Shown piece after piece: positions 44,842 through 54,196 of a stretch of DNA of 64,000 bases. The notes below the pieces were generated by a model that worked only from the letters and a program-made list of their open reading frames with translations, was not told the origin of the DNA and did not search any database. The stretch comes from Pseudomonas quercus (lineage in GTDB: Bacteria > Pseudomonadota > Gammaproteobacteria > Pseudomonadales > Pseudomonadaceae): contig NZ_JAAVJI010000003.1 of the NCBI RefSeq assembly GCF_012033695.1, forward strand, positions 1 to 64,000, in the 5' to 3' direction. The position numbers and the translations under genes are program-made. Numbering within the stretch: position 1 is the first letter of the stretch; each line of letters begins with the position of its first letter.

Positions 44842-47037
44842 ATGGGCCAACCCTCAACCTTTGAATTCGTTATAGACGGCATGAGCTGTGCCAGTTGCGT
44901 TGGCCGCGTAGAGCGTGCGCTTGCCAATGTGCCTGGCGTGCTCACTGCACACGTTAACCTGGCCAACGAGCGCGCAACAGTCAGCGCCCAGCCCACCCTG
45001 GCAGCGGCCACGCTGGTCGGTGCTGTCCAACGTGCGGGGTATCAGGCCCGTCTGGCCCGGGATTCAGCTACAGACGAACGCATTCGACAGCACGAACGCA
45101 GGCGGCAAAAGGCGTGGTTGGCCTTTGCCTTTGTGTTATCCATGCCCCTGTTGCTGCCCATGGCCTTGATGCCGCTTGGCATACATATGGCCTTGCCCGC
45201 CTGGGCACAATGGGCCTTGGCAACGCCCGTACAGGTGCTTGCAGGAGCGCGCTTCTACCGGGCTGCCTGGGGTGCGGTACGCGCTCACTCGGCCAACATG
45301 GACTTGCTGGTAGCCTTGGGCACCACGGCCGCTTACGGTTTGAGCCTGTTTCTGTGGGTCCGTTCTGCCCCAGGCGAGCTTCCCCACCTGTACTTCGAAA
45401 CGTCCGCCATGGTGATTACCTTGGTACTGCTGGGCAAAAGCCTGGAAGCGCGAGCCAAGCACACTGCCGCAGGGGCTATCCGTGCCTTGGAAGCGTTACG
45501 GCCCTCCACCGTTATGCGGCTCGAACACGGTGTGCCAGTAGAGGTGCCACTGGCCAGCGTGCGCCTGGGTGATCGGGTACAGGTATTGCCTGGCGCACGT
45601 ATTGCCACAGACGGCCGCGTAGTAGAGGGCGCTAGCCATGTGGACGAATCCCTGCTCACGGGCGAAGCGTTCCCGGTCGCCAAATGTGTGGGCGACAGCA
45701 TCAACGGCGGCGCTCTGAATGGTGAAGGGCTGTTGGTCGTTGAAGTGACAGCCCTGGGTGCTGAAACGCTCCTCGAAGGCATCATTCGCCTGGTAGACAC
45801 GGCACAGGGGGCCAAAGCCCCAGTGCAACGGGTTGTGGACCGTGTCAGCCAAGTGTTTGTACCGGTGATTCTCTTGCTGGCTCTGATCACAGGCCTGGGC
45901 TGGTACTTGGCAGGGAGCTCGCTAGAGCACGCTCTAGTCACTGCTGTCAGCGTGCTGGTGATCGCTTGCCCCTGTGCCTTAGGGCTAGCCACACCTGCTG
46001 CCATCCTGGCCGGGACAGGAGCAGCCGCCCGGCAGGGCGTGCTGATCAAAGACATCGGTATCATCGAAGCCGCTAGCAAGGTTCGTCACGTGGTGTTCGA
46101 TAAAACCGGGACCCTCACCCAAGGCAGGGTTGAACTGGCCACTACCCACGCAGTGGCCCCTACGGTGCAGCCTCTGCTAGCCCTGGCCGGTGCTTTGGCT
46201 CAAGGCAGTTCACATCCCCTGTCACAAGCGGTGCAACGCGCCTGTACCGAGCAGCGTGTCGAACGGCTGCAGGCCGCCTCAATCACCGTCCTGCCAGGGC
46301 GCGGCATTTCGGGTGTGGTCGACAACTGTCGCTACGTACTGGGAAGCCAACGCGTTATTGAGGACGCCGGCCTCAGCGCACCCGACCTTCAGCACATGGC
46401 CGCGCAGTGGAAAACCAGCGGCATGAGCGTTTCCTGGCTACTCGAGCAAGCGCCTCACCTGCGCGTGCTTGGCGTACTTGGCTTTGTAGATAAACCCCGT
46501 GCCAATGCCAGCGGCGTGATTCGCATGTTGAGTGCTCAGGGTATCAATTGCCATATGCTCACTGGGGACAATGCCGGCAGCGCGGCGCATATAGCCCAGG
46601 CCGTTGGGATTTCCCAGGTCCAGGCCGAGCTGTTACCTGCTGATAAAGCCCAGCACATCGCTAAATTAAGCGCCGAAGGGCCTGTGGTGATGGTAGGCGA
46701 TGGTATCAACGATGCGCCTGCACTGGCCGCTGCGGCCATCGGCATTGCAATCGGTGGCGAAACCGATGTGGCGGCCCAGGCTGGAGCGGTCGTGCTGGTT
46801 CGGCCAGACCTCTCGCTGGTGCCCGCCACTCTGGATATCGCCGCCAGAATACAGCGCAAGATCCACCAGAACCTGTTCTGGGCATTTGCCTACAACCTGG
46901 TAGGCATTCCCCTTGCGGCGTTTGGCCTGCTCAACCCCATGTTTGCCGGTGCAGCCATGGCGCTGTCCAGTGTAAGCGTAATGGCCAATGCCCTGTTGCT
47001 AACCACTTGGTCACCCTCGACCTGTAAGGAGGCCTGA
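44842..47037 (+). CDS. copA: Copper-exporting P-type ATPase
   Basis: A 731-residue P1B ATPase. One N-terminal copper site MSCASC (about 14-19), transport motif CPCALG preceding the phosphorylation site DKTGTLT (about 420-426), TGEA of the actuator, HP-type SSHPLSQA in the nucleotide domain, and VGDGINDAPAL of the hinge. It pumps Cu(I) or Ag(I) out of the cytoplasm. CueR lies 1 bp downstream, probably co-transcribed, and a CueR box lies 35 bp before the start. The next gene begins immediately after its stop. Confidence 0.94.
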   Translation: MGQPSTFEFVIDGMSCASCVGRVERALANVPGVLTAHVNLANERATVSAQPTLAAATLVGAVQRAGYQARLARDSATDERIRQHERRRQKAWLAFAFVLSMPLLLPMALMPLGIHMALPAWAQWALATPVQVLAGARFYRAAWGAVRAHSANMDLLVALGTTAAYGLSLFLWVRSAPGELPHLYFETSAMVITLVLLGKSLEARAKHTAAGAIRALEALRPSTVMRLEHGVPVEVPLASVRLGDRVQVLPGARIATDGRVVEGASHVDESLLTGEAFPVAKCVGDSINGGALNGEGLLVVEVTALGAETLLEGIIRLVDTAQGAKAPVQRVVDRVSQVFVPVILLLALITGLGWYLAGSSLEHALVTAVSVLVIACPCALGLATPAAILAGTGAAARQGVLIKDIGIIEAASKVRHVVFDKTGTLTQGRVELATTHAVAPTVQPLLALAGALAQGSSHPLSQAVQRACTEQRVERLQAASITVLPGRGISGVVDNCRYVLGSQRVIEDAGLSAPDLQHMAAQWKTSGMSVSWLLEQAPHLRVLGVLGFVDKPRANASGVIRMLSAQGINCHMLTGDNAGSAAHIAQAVGISQVQAELLPADKAQHIAKLSAEGPVVMVGDGINDAPALAAAAIGIAIGGETDVAAQAGAVVLVRPDLSLVPATLDIAARIQRKIHQNLFWAFAYNLVGIPLAAFGLLNPMFAGAAMALSSVSVMANALLLTTWSPSTCKEA

Positions 47038-47038
47038 C

Positions 47039-47443
47039 ATGCAACCGTTGAACATTGGCCAAGCCGCTGCTCGCAGCGGGCTGAGCGCCAAGATGATTCG
47101 CCATTACGAAAGCATCGGTTTGCTGCCTGCGGCGGTAAGAACACACAGTGGGTACCGCCTGTATGGGCCCGAGGCACTGGAAAGCCTGGCGTTCATCAAG
47201 CACGCCCGGGACCTGGGTTTCAGCCTTGAAGAGGTAGGCCAACTGCTTGCACTCAAGCATGACCCTGCCCGCGCCAGCGCTGATGTGCAGGCCGTTGCCA
47301 AGCGCCATATTCTCGCCCTTGAAGCACGCATTCAGGCATTGCTTGGCCTACGTGAAAACCTTCAAGCGCTGGTCAGCCAATGCCAAGGCAATGGTTCACC
47401 CGAATGCGCGATCATCGACCAGTTGACCACGCCACAGGGTTGA
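47039..47443 (+). CDS. cueR: CueR copper-responsive activator
   Basis: A 134-residue MerR-family protein: HTH NIGQAAARSGLSAKMIRHYE, the middle helix and the Cu-binding C-terminal loop CQGNGSPEC with two cysteines 8 residues apart, typical of CueR. It activates copA and copZ at the operators at 44787 and 44288 when Cu(I) is bound. Confidence 0.93.
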   Translation: MQPLNIGQAAARSGLSAKMIRHYESIGLLPAAVRTHSGYRLYGPEALESLAFIKHARDLGFSLEEVGQLLALKHDPARASADVQAVAKRHILALEARIQALLGLRENLQALVSQCQGNGSPECAIIDQLTTPQG

Positions 47444-47451
47444 ATGAGCAC

Positions 47452-48348
47452 CTATCGCATCCAAGGCGGCGTGGGTTCTTCTTTCACATCGCTGGCGGGT
47501 GCATCCACCTCAGCGCGGGCAGCCTGGCGACGTGCTTCATCACGCTTGGCCGTCTCGATTTCGCGCATCACAGCATTCACGTCTGCGCTCACTTCCTCTT
47601 CTGCAAACGTGCCGGTCAAGGGCGTTTCAGGCAGCAGCGTCCCCGCCTTGTACAGGGCCCACATTTCCTTGGCGTAGCGAGTGGCCTTCAGTTCCGGCGC
47701 GAAGCGGCCAAAATACTGGGCCATGTTGTTCACGTCCCGTTCAAGCATGTTGAACGCATGGTTGTTGGCCGCCGCGTCCACCGCCTGAGGCAGGTCGATG
47801 ATCACTGGGCCTTGAGGGCCGAGCAGCACGTTGAACTCGGACAGGTCACCGTGAACCAGCCCGGTGCACAGCATCAGCACAATCTGTTTGATGAGGAAGG
47901 CATGGTACTCACGCGCCTGATCGGCATCCAGCTCCACGTCATTGAGCCGCGGCGCGGCTTCACCGTATTCGTCGGCCACCATTTCCATCAGTAGCACGCC
48001 ATCCAGGAAGTCGTAGGGCTTGGGTACCCGCACGCCGGCACCTGCCAAGCGAAACAACGCAGCCACTTCAGCGTTCTGCCACGCTTCTTCAGTTTCCTTG
48101 CGCCCATAGCGGCTGCCTTTTGCCATGGCGCGGGCCTGGCGGCTGTTACGGGTTTTCCGGCCCTCCTGGTACTCGGCTGCCTGGCGGAAGCTACGCTTGT
48201 TTGCTTCCTTGTAGACCTTGGCACAGCGCAGGGCCGTACCGCAGCGCACAACGTACACCGCTGCTTCCTTGCCGCTCATCAGTGGGCGCAATACCTCATC
48301 GACAAGGCCGTCTTCGATCAAGGGTTCAAGGCGTTTTGGCGTCTTCAT
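47452..48348 (-). CDS. RIO1-type serine protein kinase
   Basis: A 298-residue RIO kinase. Shows the RIO start LMSGKEAAVYVVRCGTALRC, catalytic loop HGDLSEFNVLL (about 168-178), metal-binding IIDLPQAVD, and an Arg-rich N-terminal SFRQAAEYQEGRKTRNSRQA. RIO kinases are normally for ribosome maturation in archaea and eukaryotes; the Pseudomonas version is a stress-related kinase. Convergent with cueR. Confidence 0.88.
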   Translation of the reverse strand: MKTPKRLEPLIEDGLVDEVLRPLMSGKEAAVYVVRCGTALRCAKVYKEANKRSFRQAAEYQEGRKTRNSRQARAMAKGSRYGRKETEEAWQNAEVAALFRLAGAGVRVPKPYDFLDGVLLMEMVADEYGEAAPRLNDVELDADQAREYHAFLIKQIVLMLCTGLVHGDLSEFNVLLGPQGPVIIDLPQAVDAAANNHAFNMLERDVNNMAQYFGRFAPELKATRYAKEMWALYKAGTLLPETPLTGTFAEEEVSADVNAVMREIETAKRDEARRQAARAEVDAPASDVKEEPTPPWMR

Positions 48349-48466
48349 CGGTTGCTCATGGGTCCTTTTTAACCGAACAGCAAAGGGTGTGAGGCAAAAT
48401 ATGCATCCAGGCGCAGGATGCTCTCCCAGCGGCGTTACGAATGCAAACGCCTCGCCAGTTTGGCAA

Positions 48467-49291
48467 CTATTGAACCGAAGACCAACCCGCCGTCAGCGAA
48501 TTCCCTCGGAACACCTCGCCTGGCGTGGCGCCGAACAAGGCTTTGAAGGCTGCGATAAAGGCAGAAGTGGACTCATAGCCGCAGGCCAGTGCTGCTTGTG
48601 TGACACTGCTACCGGCCTCAAGTGCACCCAGCGACGCCAACAGCCGCACACGCTGGCGCCAGCTACGGAACGTAAGGCCTGTTTCGCGCTGGAACAAACG
48701 GGCCAGGGTTTTCTCAGACACCCTCAGCGCAAGTGCCCATGTAGCCATGGCGTCAGCGGCATCGGGCTGGGCAATAAACGCCTCGCACAACTTCAGCAAA
48801 CTGGCATGGCGGGGCAAGGGCACCGAAAAGGCCACCTCGCTCAACCCTTGCAATTGATCGACCAGCACGGCGCTGAGCCGGGCTTCCGGCGTGTTACCTA
48901 GGGGATAGTCAGCAGCCAGGCTCGAAAAGGACTTGATCAGCTCCCGTGTCAAAGGCGTGACCTCTACCACCCGGCAACGGGCTGCGGGTGGGCCTGCCAC
49001 CGACTCATCCACATACAAGCTGCGCATTTCTGCCTGGTCGGCATTATTGACCCAATGCTCTACCCCTGCCGGTATCCAAACCCCCCACTGCGGCGGCGCA
49101 AAATAGCTGCCATGCTCGGTATGCACGGCCAGCACGCCGCTGATGGCATAGGAAAACTGCACCCACGGGTGGCAATGGCGAGGTGTCCAGGCCCCGGCGC
49201 CTAATCGCTCGGCCCTGGCAAATAGCGGCCTGGGCAATTGCTCAAGGGCGGGAATGGCACGGGCAGGCTGAAGGTGTCCATTTGGCGTCAT
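48467..49291 (-). CDS. AraC-family regulator with N-terminal cupin
   Basis: A 274-residue regulator. The N-terminal beta-barrel cupin shows HCHPWVQFSYAISGVLAV and GVWIPAGVEH; the C-terminal AraC domain (about 180-270) includes LRVSEKTLARLFQRETGLTF and GYESTSAFIAAFKALFG. Divergent from the bile-acid-type symporter, so it may regulate that gene. Start at 49291 (MTPNGHLQ). Confidence 0.87.
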   Translation of the reverse strand: MTPNGHLQPARAIPALEQLPRPLFARAERLGAGAWTPRHCHPWVQFSYAISGVLAVHTEHGSYFAPPQWGVWIPAGVEHWVNNADQAEMRSLYVDESVAGPPAARCRVVEVTPLTRELIKSFSSLAADYPLGNTPEARLSAVLVDQLQGLSEVAFSVPLPRHASLLKLCEAFIAQPDAADAMATWALALRVSEKTLARLFQRETGLTFRSWRQRVRLLASLGALEAGSSVTQAALACGYESTSAFIAAFKALFGATPGEVFRGNSLTAGWSSVQ

Positions 49292-49373
49292 CGGCTGGCT
49301 TTTTGTCGCAAGACGGCTAAAGGTATTCACGTTACCTTGCTCAGGTAGCCCCGTCACTTACCAATGGTCTTTT

Positions 49374-50387
49374 ATGTCTGTGCTCAAACACTTGAAAAAA
49401 CTCGTTACCGACTGGTTCCTGTGCGGCATGGTGCTGGCCACGTTGCTGGCCTGGCTACTCCCCAGCTATGGCGGCCGTGGGGGTGCCCTCCATTTGGACA
49501 AAGTGATCAACATCGGGGTGTTCCTGGTGTTCTTTCTACACGGTGCCAACCTGTCCGGTGAGCAGATTGGCCGGGGGCTGCGCAACTGGAAACTGCACGT
49601 GATGGTGCAGGGCTTTACCTTCGTGGTATTCCCACTGTTGTGGCTAGCTGCCAGCCACCTTGGCGCTCAAAGCCTGCCGCCGATGCTGATGCTGGGCTTT
49701 CTCTACCTGTGCGCCCTGCCTTCCACCATTTCCTCCTCGGTGGCCCTTACCGGAAGCGCCAAGGGCAATGTACCAGGCGCCATTCTCAATGCCAGCCTGT
49801 CCAGCGTGTTGGGTATTTTTATCACGCCCTGGCTGGTCAGCCTGGTAGTAGGCACGGGCCAAGGCGGGATCGACCTGGGGCCTACCCTGCTCGACCTAAG
49901 CCTGATGCTGCTGGCGCCCCTGGTGCTGGGCCAGATTGCTCGCCGCTGGATACGCGGCTTTATTGCGCGCAACAAGCGCTACACCAATATCCTGGATAAA
50001 TGCGTAATCTTGCTGCTGGTGTATTCGGCCTTTTGCAACTCCATGTTGTCGGGCATGTGGCAGCAACAAAGCGGCAGCGTGATCCTGGCGGCGTTTGCGG
50101 GCAGTGCCCTGCTGCTGGCCACCGTGCTGTTGATGACCACACGCGTCACACGCTGGGCGGGCTTCAATCATGCGGACCAGGTGGCTGGTGTGTTCTGCGC
50201 CAGCAAAAAATCCCTGGCCGCCGGCGCGCCCATGGCGGCGTTGATTTTCGGCCAGCACCCCGCGCTCGGGCTTATCCTGCTGCCCATCATGATTTATCAC
50301 CCGCTGCAGCTGATCGTATGCTCGGTCATGGCCGAAACCTACAACCAGCGCGCGGCACGGTTGGACGCGGCACTGGCAGCACCCTGA
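49374..50387 (+). CDS. Bile acid:sodium symporter family transporter
   Basis: A 337-residue SBF-like membrane protein with about ten helices. Family features: VFFLHGANLSGEQI early, YLCALPSTISSSVALTGSAKGN, and the second cross-over ASKKSLAAGAPMAALIF. Such pumps take up organic anions. The start at 49374 (MSVLKHLKK) lies 82 bp from the divergent AraC gene. Confidence 0.88.
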   Translation: MSVLKHLKKLVTDWFLCGMVLATLLAWLLPSYGGRGGALHLDKVINIGVFLVFFLHGANLSGEQIGRGLRNWKLHVMVQGFTFVVFPLLWLAASHLGAQSLPPMLMLGFLYLCALPSTISSSVALTGSAKGNVPGAILNASLSSVLGIFITPWLVSLVVGTGQGGIDLGPTLLDLSLMLLAPLVLGQIARRWIRGFIARNKRYTNILDKCVILLLVYSAFCNSMLSGMWQQQSGSVILAAFAGSALLLATVLLMTTRVTRWAGFNHADQVAGVFCASKKSLAAGAPMAALIFGQHPALGLILLPIMIYHPLQLIVCSVMAETYNQRAARLDAALAAP

Positions 50388-50391
50388 GCCT

Positions 50392-52107
50392 TCAGGCAAG
50401 CGTCGCATCCGCGTGGCCTGCGAGGGTGCCAAGCAGCTCCAGGGCCGGTTGAGGGTCTGCGAACACGAACGCTTTGTCAGTGAGCTGGCCACCCAGGTTT
50501 CCGTCCAGGGTCAGCTCGAACCGGTGGCCTAGCAGGTCCTGATCCAGTTGTTTCACGTAGGTGCGGGTGTGTTCGGCATTGGTGGTGACCTTAAGGGTAG
50601 TACCATGCCCATCACCCAGCCCAGTGAACCCCAGGCTTGAGAGGTCGATGCGATCCTGGCCGGCATTGAAATCCTGAAGGCGGTCGGCATGGCTTACCGT
50701 GGCCGTTCTGTAGCTGTCTTGCAGTGTTGTGAAGCGGAACACGTCATTGCCCGCGCCACCTGCCAGCACATCTGCCCCCTGGCCACCTATCAAGGTATCG
50801 TCCTGGCTGCCCCCAGCCAGGTGGTCGCGGCCAAGCCCGCCCCATAGCAGGTCATTGCCAGCCCCCCCTAGCAGGGTGTCTGCACCCGCCTTGCCATCCA
50901 ACACGTTCGCATCGCCTGTGCCTTGAAGGCGATCATGGCCTGCGCTGCCACTGAGCATGGCAAGCAGCGAATTATGGCCCACGTGATCACCGCTGCCCTG
51001 CAACAACGTGGTGCCCAGCCCCAGGTGGGTGAAGGTGTTGTCGTAGACCGAGTTATGGCCCTGAGCGCCATGCCGCTCGCCCACGCCATAGGTACTGTTG
51101 CCGCCACCAGCTATCACATTGCCTGCGATGATATTGTGGTCCGCCAGGTGCATCCGGCCGGAGCTGCCATGGTGATCATCGTAGGGCTGAAGCTGCACTT
51201 CCGGCGCTGGCCCATGCTGGGCGTTCTCATGAATCAGGTTGTCGCGCACGGCCACATTGGTGCCGCCATGAAGGCGAACGCCTGAACCACCGTTGTGGTG
51301 AATGTCCATGCCCGAAATATCCACCCCGGACGCGAGCCGGACCATGACACCTTCAGCACCATTGGCATAGCTTTCGCCCCCGCTGACGGTGATGTGGTTT
51401 GGCGAGGGAATGTTCTCGTGGCCACGCTGTACCATCACCCCAGCGCCCCCATTGTGATGAGCTACGTTGTTCAACAGCGCCAAGTCGCGGGTAGAGGTCA
51501 CAACGTTGAAACCGTGGCGATCATTGCCGTACGCCAGGTTGTTACGAAATACGCTGTCAATCAGGTAGTCGGCCACAAAGCCGTCCAGGCCGTTTCCGTG
51601 GGCCACGCTGTTCTCGATCAGCATGTTAGCCGTGCGTTCGTGGGGGTCGAAGCCATAGCCGGAGCAGTTCTGAACTTCCACTTCGCTAAGCGTCACCCGC
51701 GTGTTCTGCCCGGGTTCGCCGGGTAGAAAACCGTTGTACCAGCCATCGACCTTGCCGGTGGTATGGGCACGGTTGCCGTCGATGGTCAGGCTGCTCACAC
51801 CGAAGTCATGAGTCGCCTCGCCACTGGCTGAGCGAATGATGCCGGTGACCGCCTGGTGGGAACCGCTGGCCAGCTTGATCACGGTCTCGCCCATACCGTC
51901 GCCCTTGATGAACACATTGCTCTTGATCATCAAGGCGCCATCGGCCGGGTGCGCTCCGCCACTGACCTTGTAGGTCCCTGCCGGCAGGTACACCTCACCA
52001 CCACCCGTGCGGGCGGCCGCATCGATAGCCGCCTGGATAGCCGCCGTGTCGCTGGCACTGCCGTTGCCCTGCGCGCCAAAATCTTTCACATTGAATTGCC
52101 GAGCCAT
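50392..52107 (-). CDS. Secreted mannuronan C5-epimerase (AlgE-like) with calcium repeats
   Basis: A 571-residue protein. The N-terminal A-module begins NVKDFGAQGNGSASDTAAIQ and builds a right-handed beta-helix (repeats such as GSGVRLHGGTNVAVRDNLIH, catalytic YGFDPHE region). The C-terminal R-module has nonapeptide RTX repeats (GGAGNDLLWGG, GGQGADVLAGG) binding calcium and acting as secretion signal for a type I exporter. It converts mannuronate to guluronate in alginate. No type I secretion genes are nearby. Start at 52107 chosen for the upstream GGA; 52116 is also possible. Confidence 0.85.
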   Translation of the reverse strand: MARQFNVKDFGAQGNGSASDTAAIQAAIDAAARTGGGEVYLPAGTYKVSGGAHPADGALMIKSNVFIKGDGMGETVIKLASGSHQAVTGIIRSASGEATHDFGVSSLTIDGNRAHTTGKVDGWYNGFLPGEPGQNTRVTLSEVEVQNCSGYGFDPHERTANMLIENSVAHGNGLDGFVADYLIDSVFRNNLAYGNDRHGFNVVTSTRDLALLNNVAHHNGGAGVMVQRGHENIPSPNHITVSGGESYANGAEGVMVRLASGVDISGMDIHHNGGSGVRLHGGTNVAVRDNLIHENAQHGPAPEVQLQPYDDHHGSSGRMHLADHNIIAGNVIAGGGNSTYGVGERHGAQGHNSVYDNTFTHLGLGTTLLQGSGDHVGHNSLLAMLSGSAGHDRLQGTGDANVLDGKAGADTLLGGAGNDLLWGGLGRDHLAGGSQDDTLIGGQGADVLAGGAGNDVFRFTTLQDSYRTATVSHADRLQDFNAGQDRIDLSSLGFTGLGDGHGTTLKVTTNAEHTRTYVKQLDQDLLGHRFELTLDGNLGGQLTDKAFVFADPQPALELLGTLAGHADATLA

Positions 52108-52126
52108 GTCGTTCATCCGTTTGTTA

Positions 52127-52267
52127 GGCTGTGTACGAAATGTTCTGACACGAAGGTCAGGCAAGGCGAAAACAGCTGAGGAAGCGGAGTTTACTGGTTG
52201 TAAATGAGCATTCCGAAGCTGTTTTCAACGCAGCATCACCAAGTGCCAGGACTTTTCGTATATAGCC
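52127..52267. mobile_element. 141-bp MITE with 25-bp imperfect terminal inverted repeats
   Basis: The left end starts GGCTGTGTACGAAA and the right end, read inverted, starts GGCTATATACGAAA; the two 25-bp termini differ at five positions. The interior holds no coding frame, only a second inverted pair (GAAAACAGCT / AGCTGTTTTC). It lies immediately upstream of the epimerase start and probably replaced or altered its promoter. Confidence 0.65.
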
Positions 52268-52362
52268 TGCTGCGTAGCGACTGCCCAACGATGCACAAAC
52301 CTTCTAGCCAGCCGCTACCCTGTGTGGATAACTGAGCACCGGCCGCCATTGTACCTGCTGAC

Positions 52363-53187
52363 ATGAGTAACTGGATCAATCTCGCCCAGGACCGGGACAC
52401 CGGTATCGAAACGCTGCATGCCCACTTTCAGGGGCATGCGCATGCGTACGACCCTCATTGGCACGATACTTACCTGATCGGCTTCACTGAACAGGGCGTG
52501 CAGCGTTTCAATAGCCGTAAGGCCCGTCACGACAGCACGCCGGGCACGGTCTTTATGCTGGAGCCCGGCGACATCCACGATGGCGATGCGCCCAGCCCGG
52601 ACGGTTTCACCTACCGCATGCTGTACCTGCACCCCACATGGCTGGACCAGGCCTTTGATGGGCTGTATGGCGACCGACCAGGTACCGGCCTACCGGGAAT
52701 CGGAACGGTACTCAGCGAAGACCCCGCCTTGGCACAGGCCATACTGCTAGCCTTCAATGCCCTGCACCAACACGACATTCGCCTGGTACGCGACATCGCA
52801 CTCGATACACTGCTGGAGCGCCTGGCCAAGCACCTGCACTGGCACCAGCGCCTTACCGATCCACGGGCGCCTGCCATCGCCCACCGCGCCCGGGACTACC
52901 TCGTGGCCTACCATGAGCAGGACATCAGCCTGGAGGCCCTGGCCTTGGCCTGCGGCACAGACCGCTTTCGCCTGACCCGCGCATTCAAGGCGGCCTATGG
53001 TTTAGCGCCTCATGCCTGGCTCATCCAGCTTCGCCTTAGCCGCGCCCGCCAGCTGTTGGCGGCCGGCTTTTCGCCAGCGATGGTGGCCAGCCGGCTGGGG
53101 TTTGCCGACCAAAGCCATCTTGGCCGCTGGTTTCGCAGAGCCTATGGCATTAGCCCTGGCAGCTATCAACGCCATACCGGCCGATAG
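52363..53187 (+). CDS. AraC-family regulator with N-terminal sensor cupin
   Basis: A 274-residue protein. N-terminal ligand domain (AHAYDPHWHDTYLIGFTEQG, then PGDIHDGDAPSPDGFTYRML) and C-terminal AraC DNA-binding region (EALALACGTDRFRLTRAFKA, SRLGFADQSHLGRWFRRAYG). Precedes a LysE exporter on the same strand; such pairs often regulate amino-acid export. Confidence 0.88.
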   Translation: MSNWINLAQDRDTGIETLHAHFQGHAHAYDPHWHDTYLIGFTEQGVQRFNSRKARHDSTPGTVFMLEPGDIHDGDAPSPDGFTYRMLYLHPTWLDQAFDGLYGDRPGTGLPGIGTVLSEDPALAQAILLAFNALHQHDIRLVRDIALDTLLERLAKHLHWHQRLTDPRAPAIAHRARDYLVAYHEQDISLEALALACGTDRFRLTRAFKAAYGLAPHAWLIQLRLSRARQLLAAGFSPAMVASRLGFADQSHLGRWFRRAYGISPGSYQRHTGR

Positions 53188-53259
53188 CCGCACAAGCCTT
53201 CAAGACGCTGCCCGCTTGCCTGCACACACTGCCCTCACTGTCCTATCGAGGGAAGCCCC

Positions 53260-53844
53260 ATGCTGGCATTCATCCTGTTCGCGTTCGTTGCATCCATCAC
53301 CCCTGGCCCTACTAATCTGATCGTGCTGAGTACCAGTGCGCGCCGAGGCTGGCGCGCTTGTGTTCCTATCATCCTGGGCGCCGGTGCGGGTGCCGCGTTG
53401 CTGGTATGGATCGCTGGCACGGGCGCAGGCACTGCCCTGCTGGCGCTGCCCTATGCGCGCACGGCCATGACCGCCCTGGGTTTGTGCTGGATGCTCTGGC
53501 TGGCCTGGAAGCTCTTTACATCGCCGGTGGCCCCCCTTGATGCTGCGGCCAGCGAGCCCCCACGCGAGCTAGGGTTGGTCGGCGCGCTATTGCTGCAATG
53601 GGTAAACCCCAAGTCCTGGTTGATGGCGCTCGCTGTAATTGGAGTGTTCACGGCCGATGGGCAACCGCTCACCCCATTGTGCATGGCCTTCTTTCTGGTC
53701 GCCTTACCCTGCCTCGGCGCCTGGGCCCTGCTTGGCCGCGGGGCAGCGCGCTGGCTGAGCACGCCGGCGCACCTGCGCTGGATGAACCGCAGCCTGGCGT
53801 TGCTGCTGGTACTTTCATCAGGCGTTGCGCTGTTACAGGCTTGA
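53260..53844 (+). CDS. LysE-family amino-acid exporter
   Basis: A 194-residue membrane protein with six helices. The first helix has the LysE/RhtB signature FVASITPGPTNLIVLSTSARRGW; later LLLQWVNPKSWLMALAV is typical. Exports an amino acid or analogue. Follows the AraC gene by 72 bp. Confidence 0.9.
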   Translation: MLAFILFAFVASITPGPTNLIVLSTSARRGWRACVPIILGAGAGAALLVWIAGTGAGTALLALPYARTAMTALGLCWMLWLAWKLFTSPVAPLDAAASEPPRELGLVGALLLQWVNPKSWLMALAVIGVFTADGQPLTPLCMAFFLVALPCLGAWALLGRGAARWLSTPAHLRWMNRSLALLLVLSSGVALLQA

Positions 53845-53890
53845 TTATCACCCTTGGGGCGCTGAAGCTATGCGCCTCTAGGAGAGCCTC

Positions 53891-54196
53891 ATGAACCTGC
53901 AAGAACTGACCGAGCGCCTGCACCGCATTCGCGATAACAACCAATGGAAAGGCTTTCACAGCCCCAAGAACCTGGCCATGGCCGCCAGTGTGGAAATGGC
54001 CGAGCTGGTGGAAATCTTCCAGTGGCTCACCGAAGCACAGTCCCGTGAACTGGCACCCGAGCAACTGGCCCACGTGGGGCAGGAAATAGGCGATGTGGTG
54101 CTCTATCTATTACTACTGTGCAGTGAGCTGGGGCTGGACATGGACACGGTGGTGCGGGCCAAGCTGGCCCACAGCGAACAGCGGTTTGCACAATGA
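53891..54196 (+). CDS. MazG-like nucleotide pyrophosphohydrolase
   Basis: A 101-residue iMazG/RS21-C6-like enzyme: FHSPKNLAMAASVEMAELVE (ExxE), and GQEIGDVVLYLLLLC (ExxD) for magnesium binding. It hydrolyses non-canonical NTPs to NMPs. Its stop overlaps the cmoM start (ATGA). Confidence 0.88.
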   Translation: MNLQELTERLHRIRDNNQWKGFHSPKNLAMAASVEMAELVEIFQWLTEAQSRELAPEQLAHVGQEIGDVVLYLLLLCSELGLDMDTVVRAKLAHSEQRFAQ

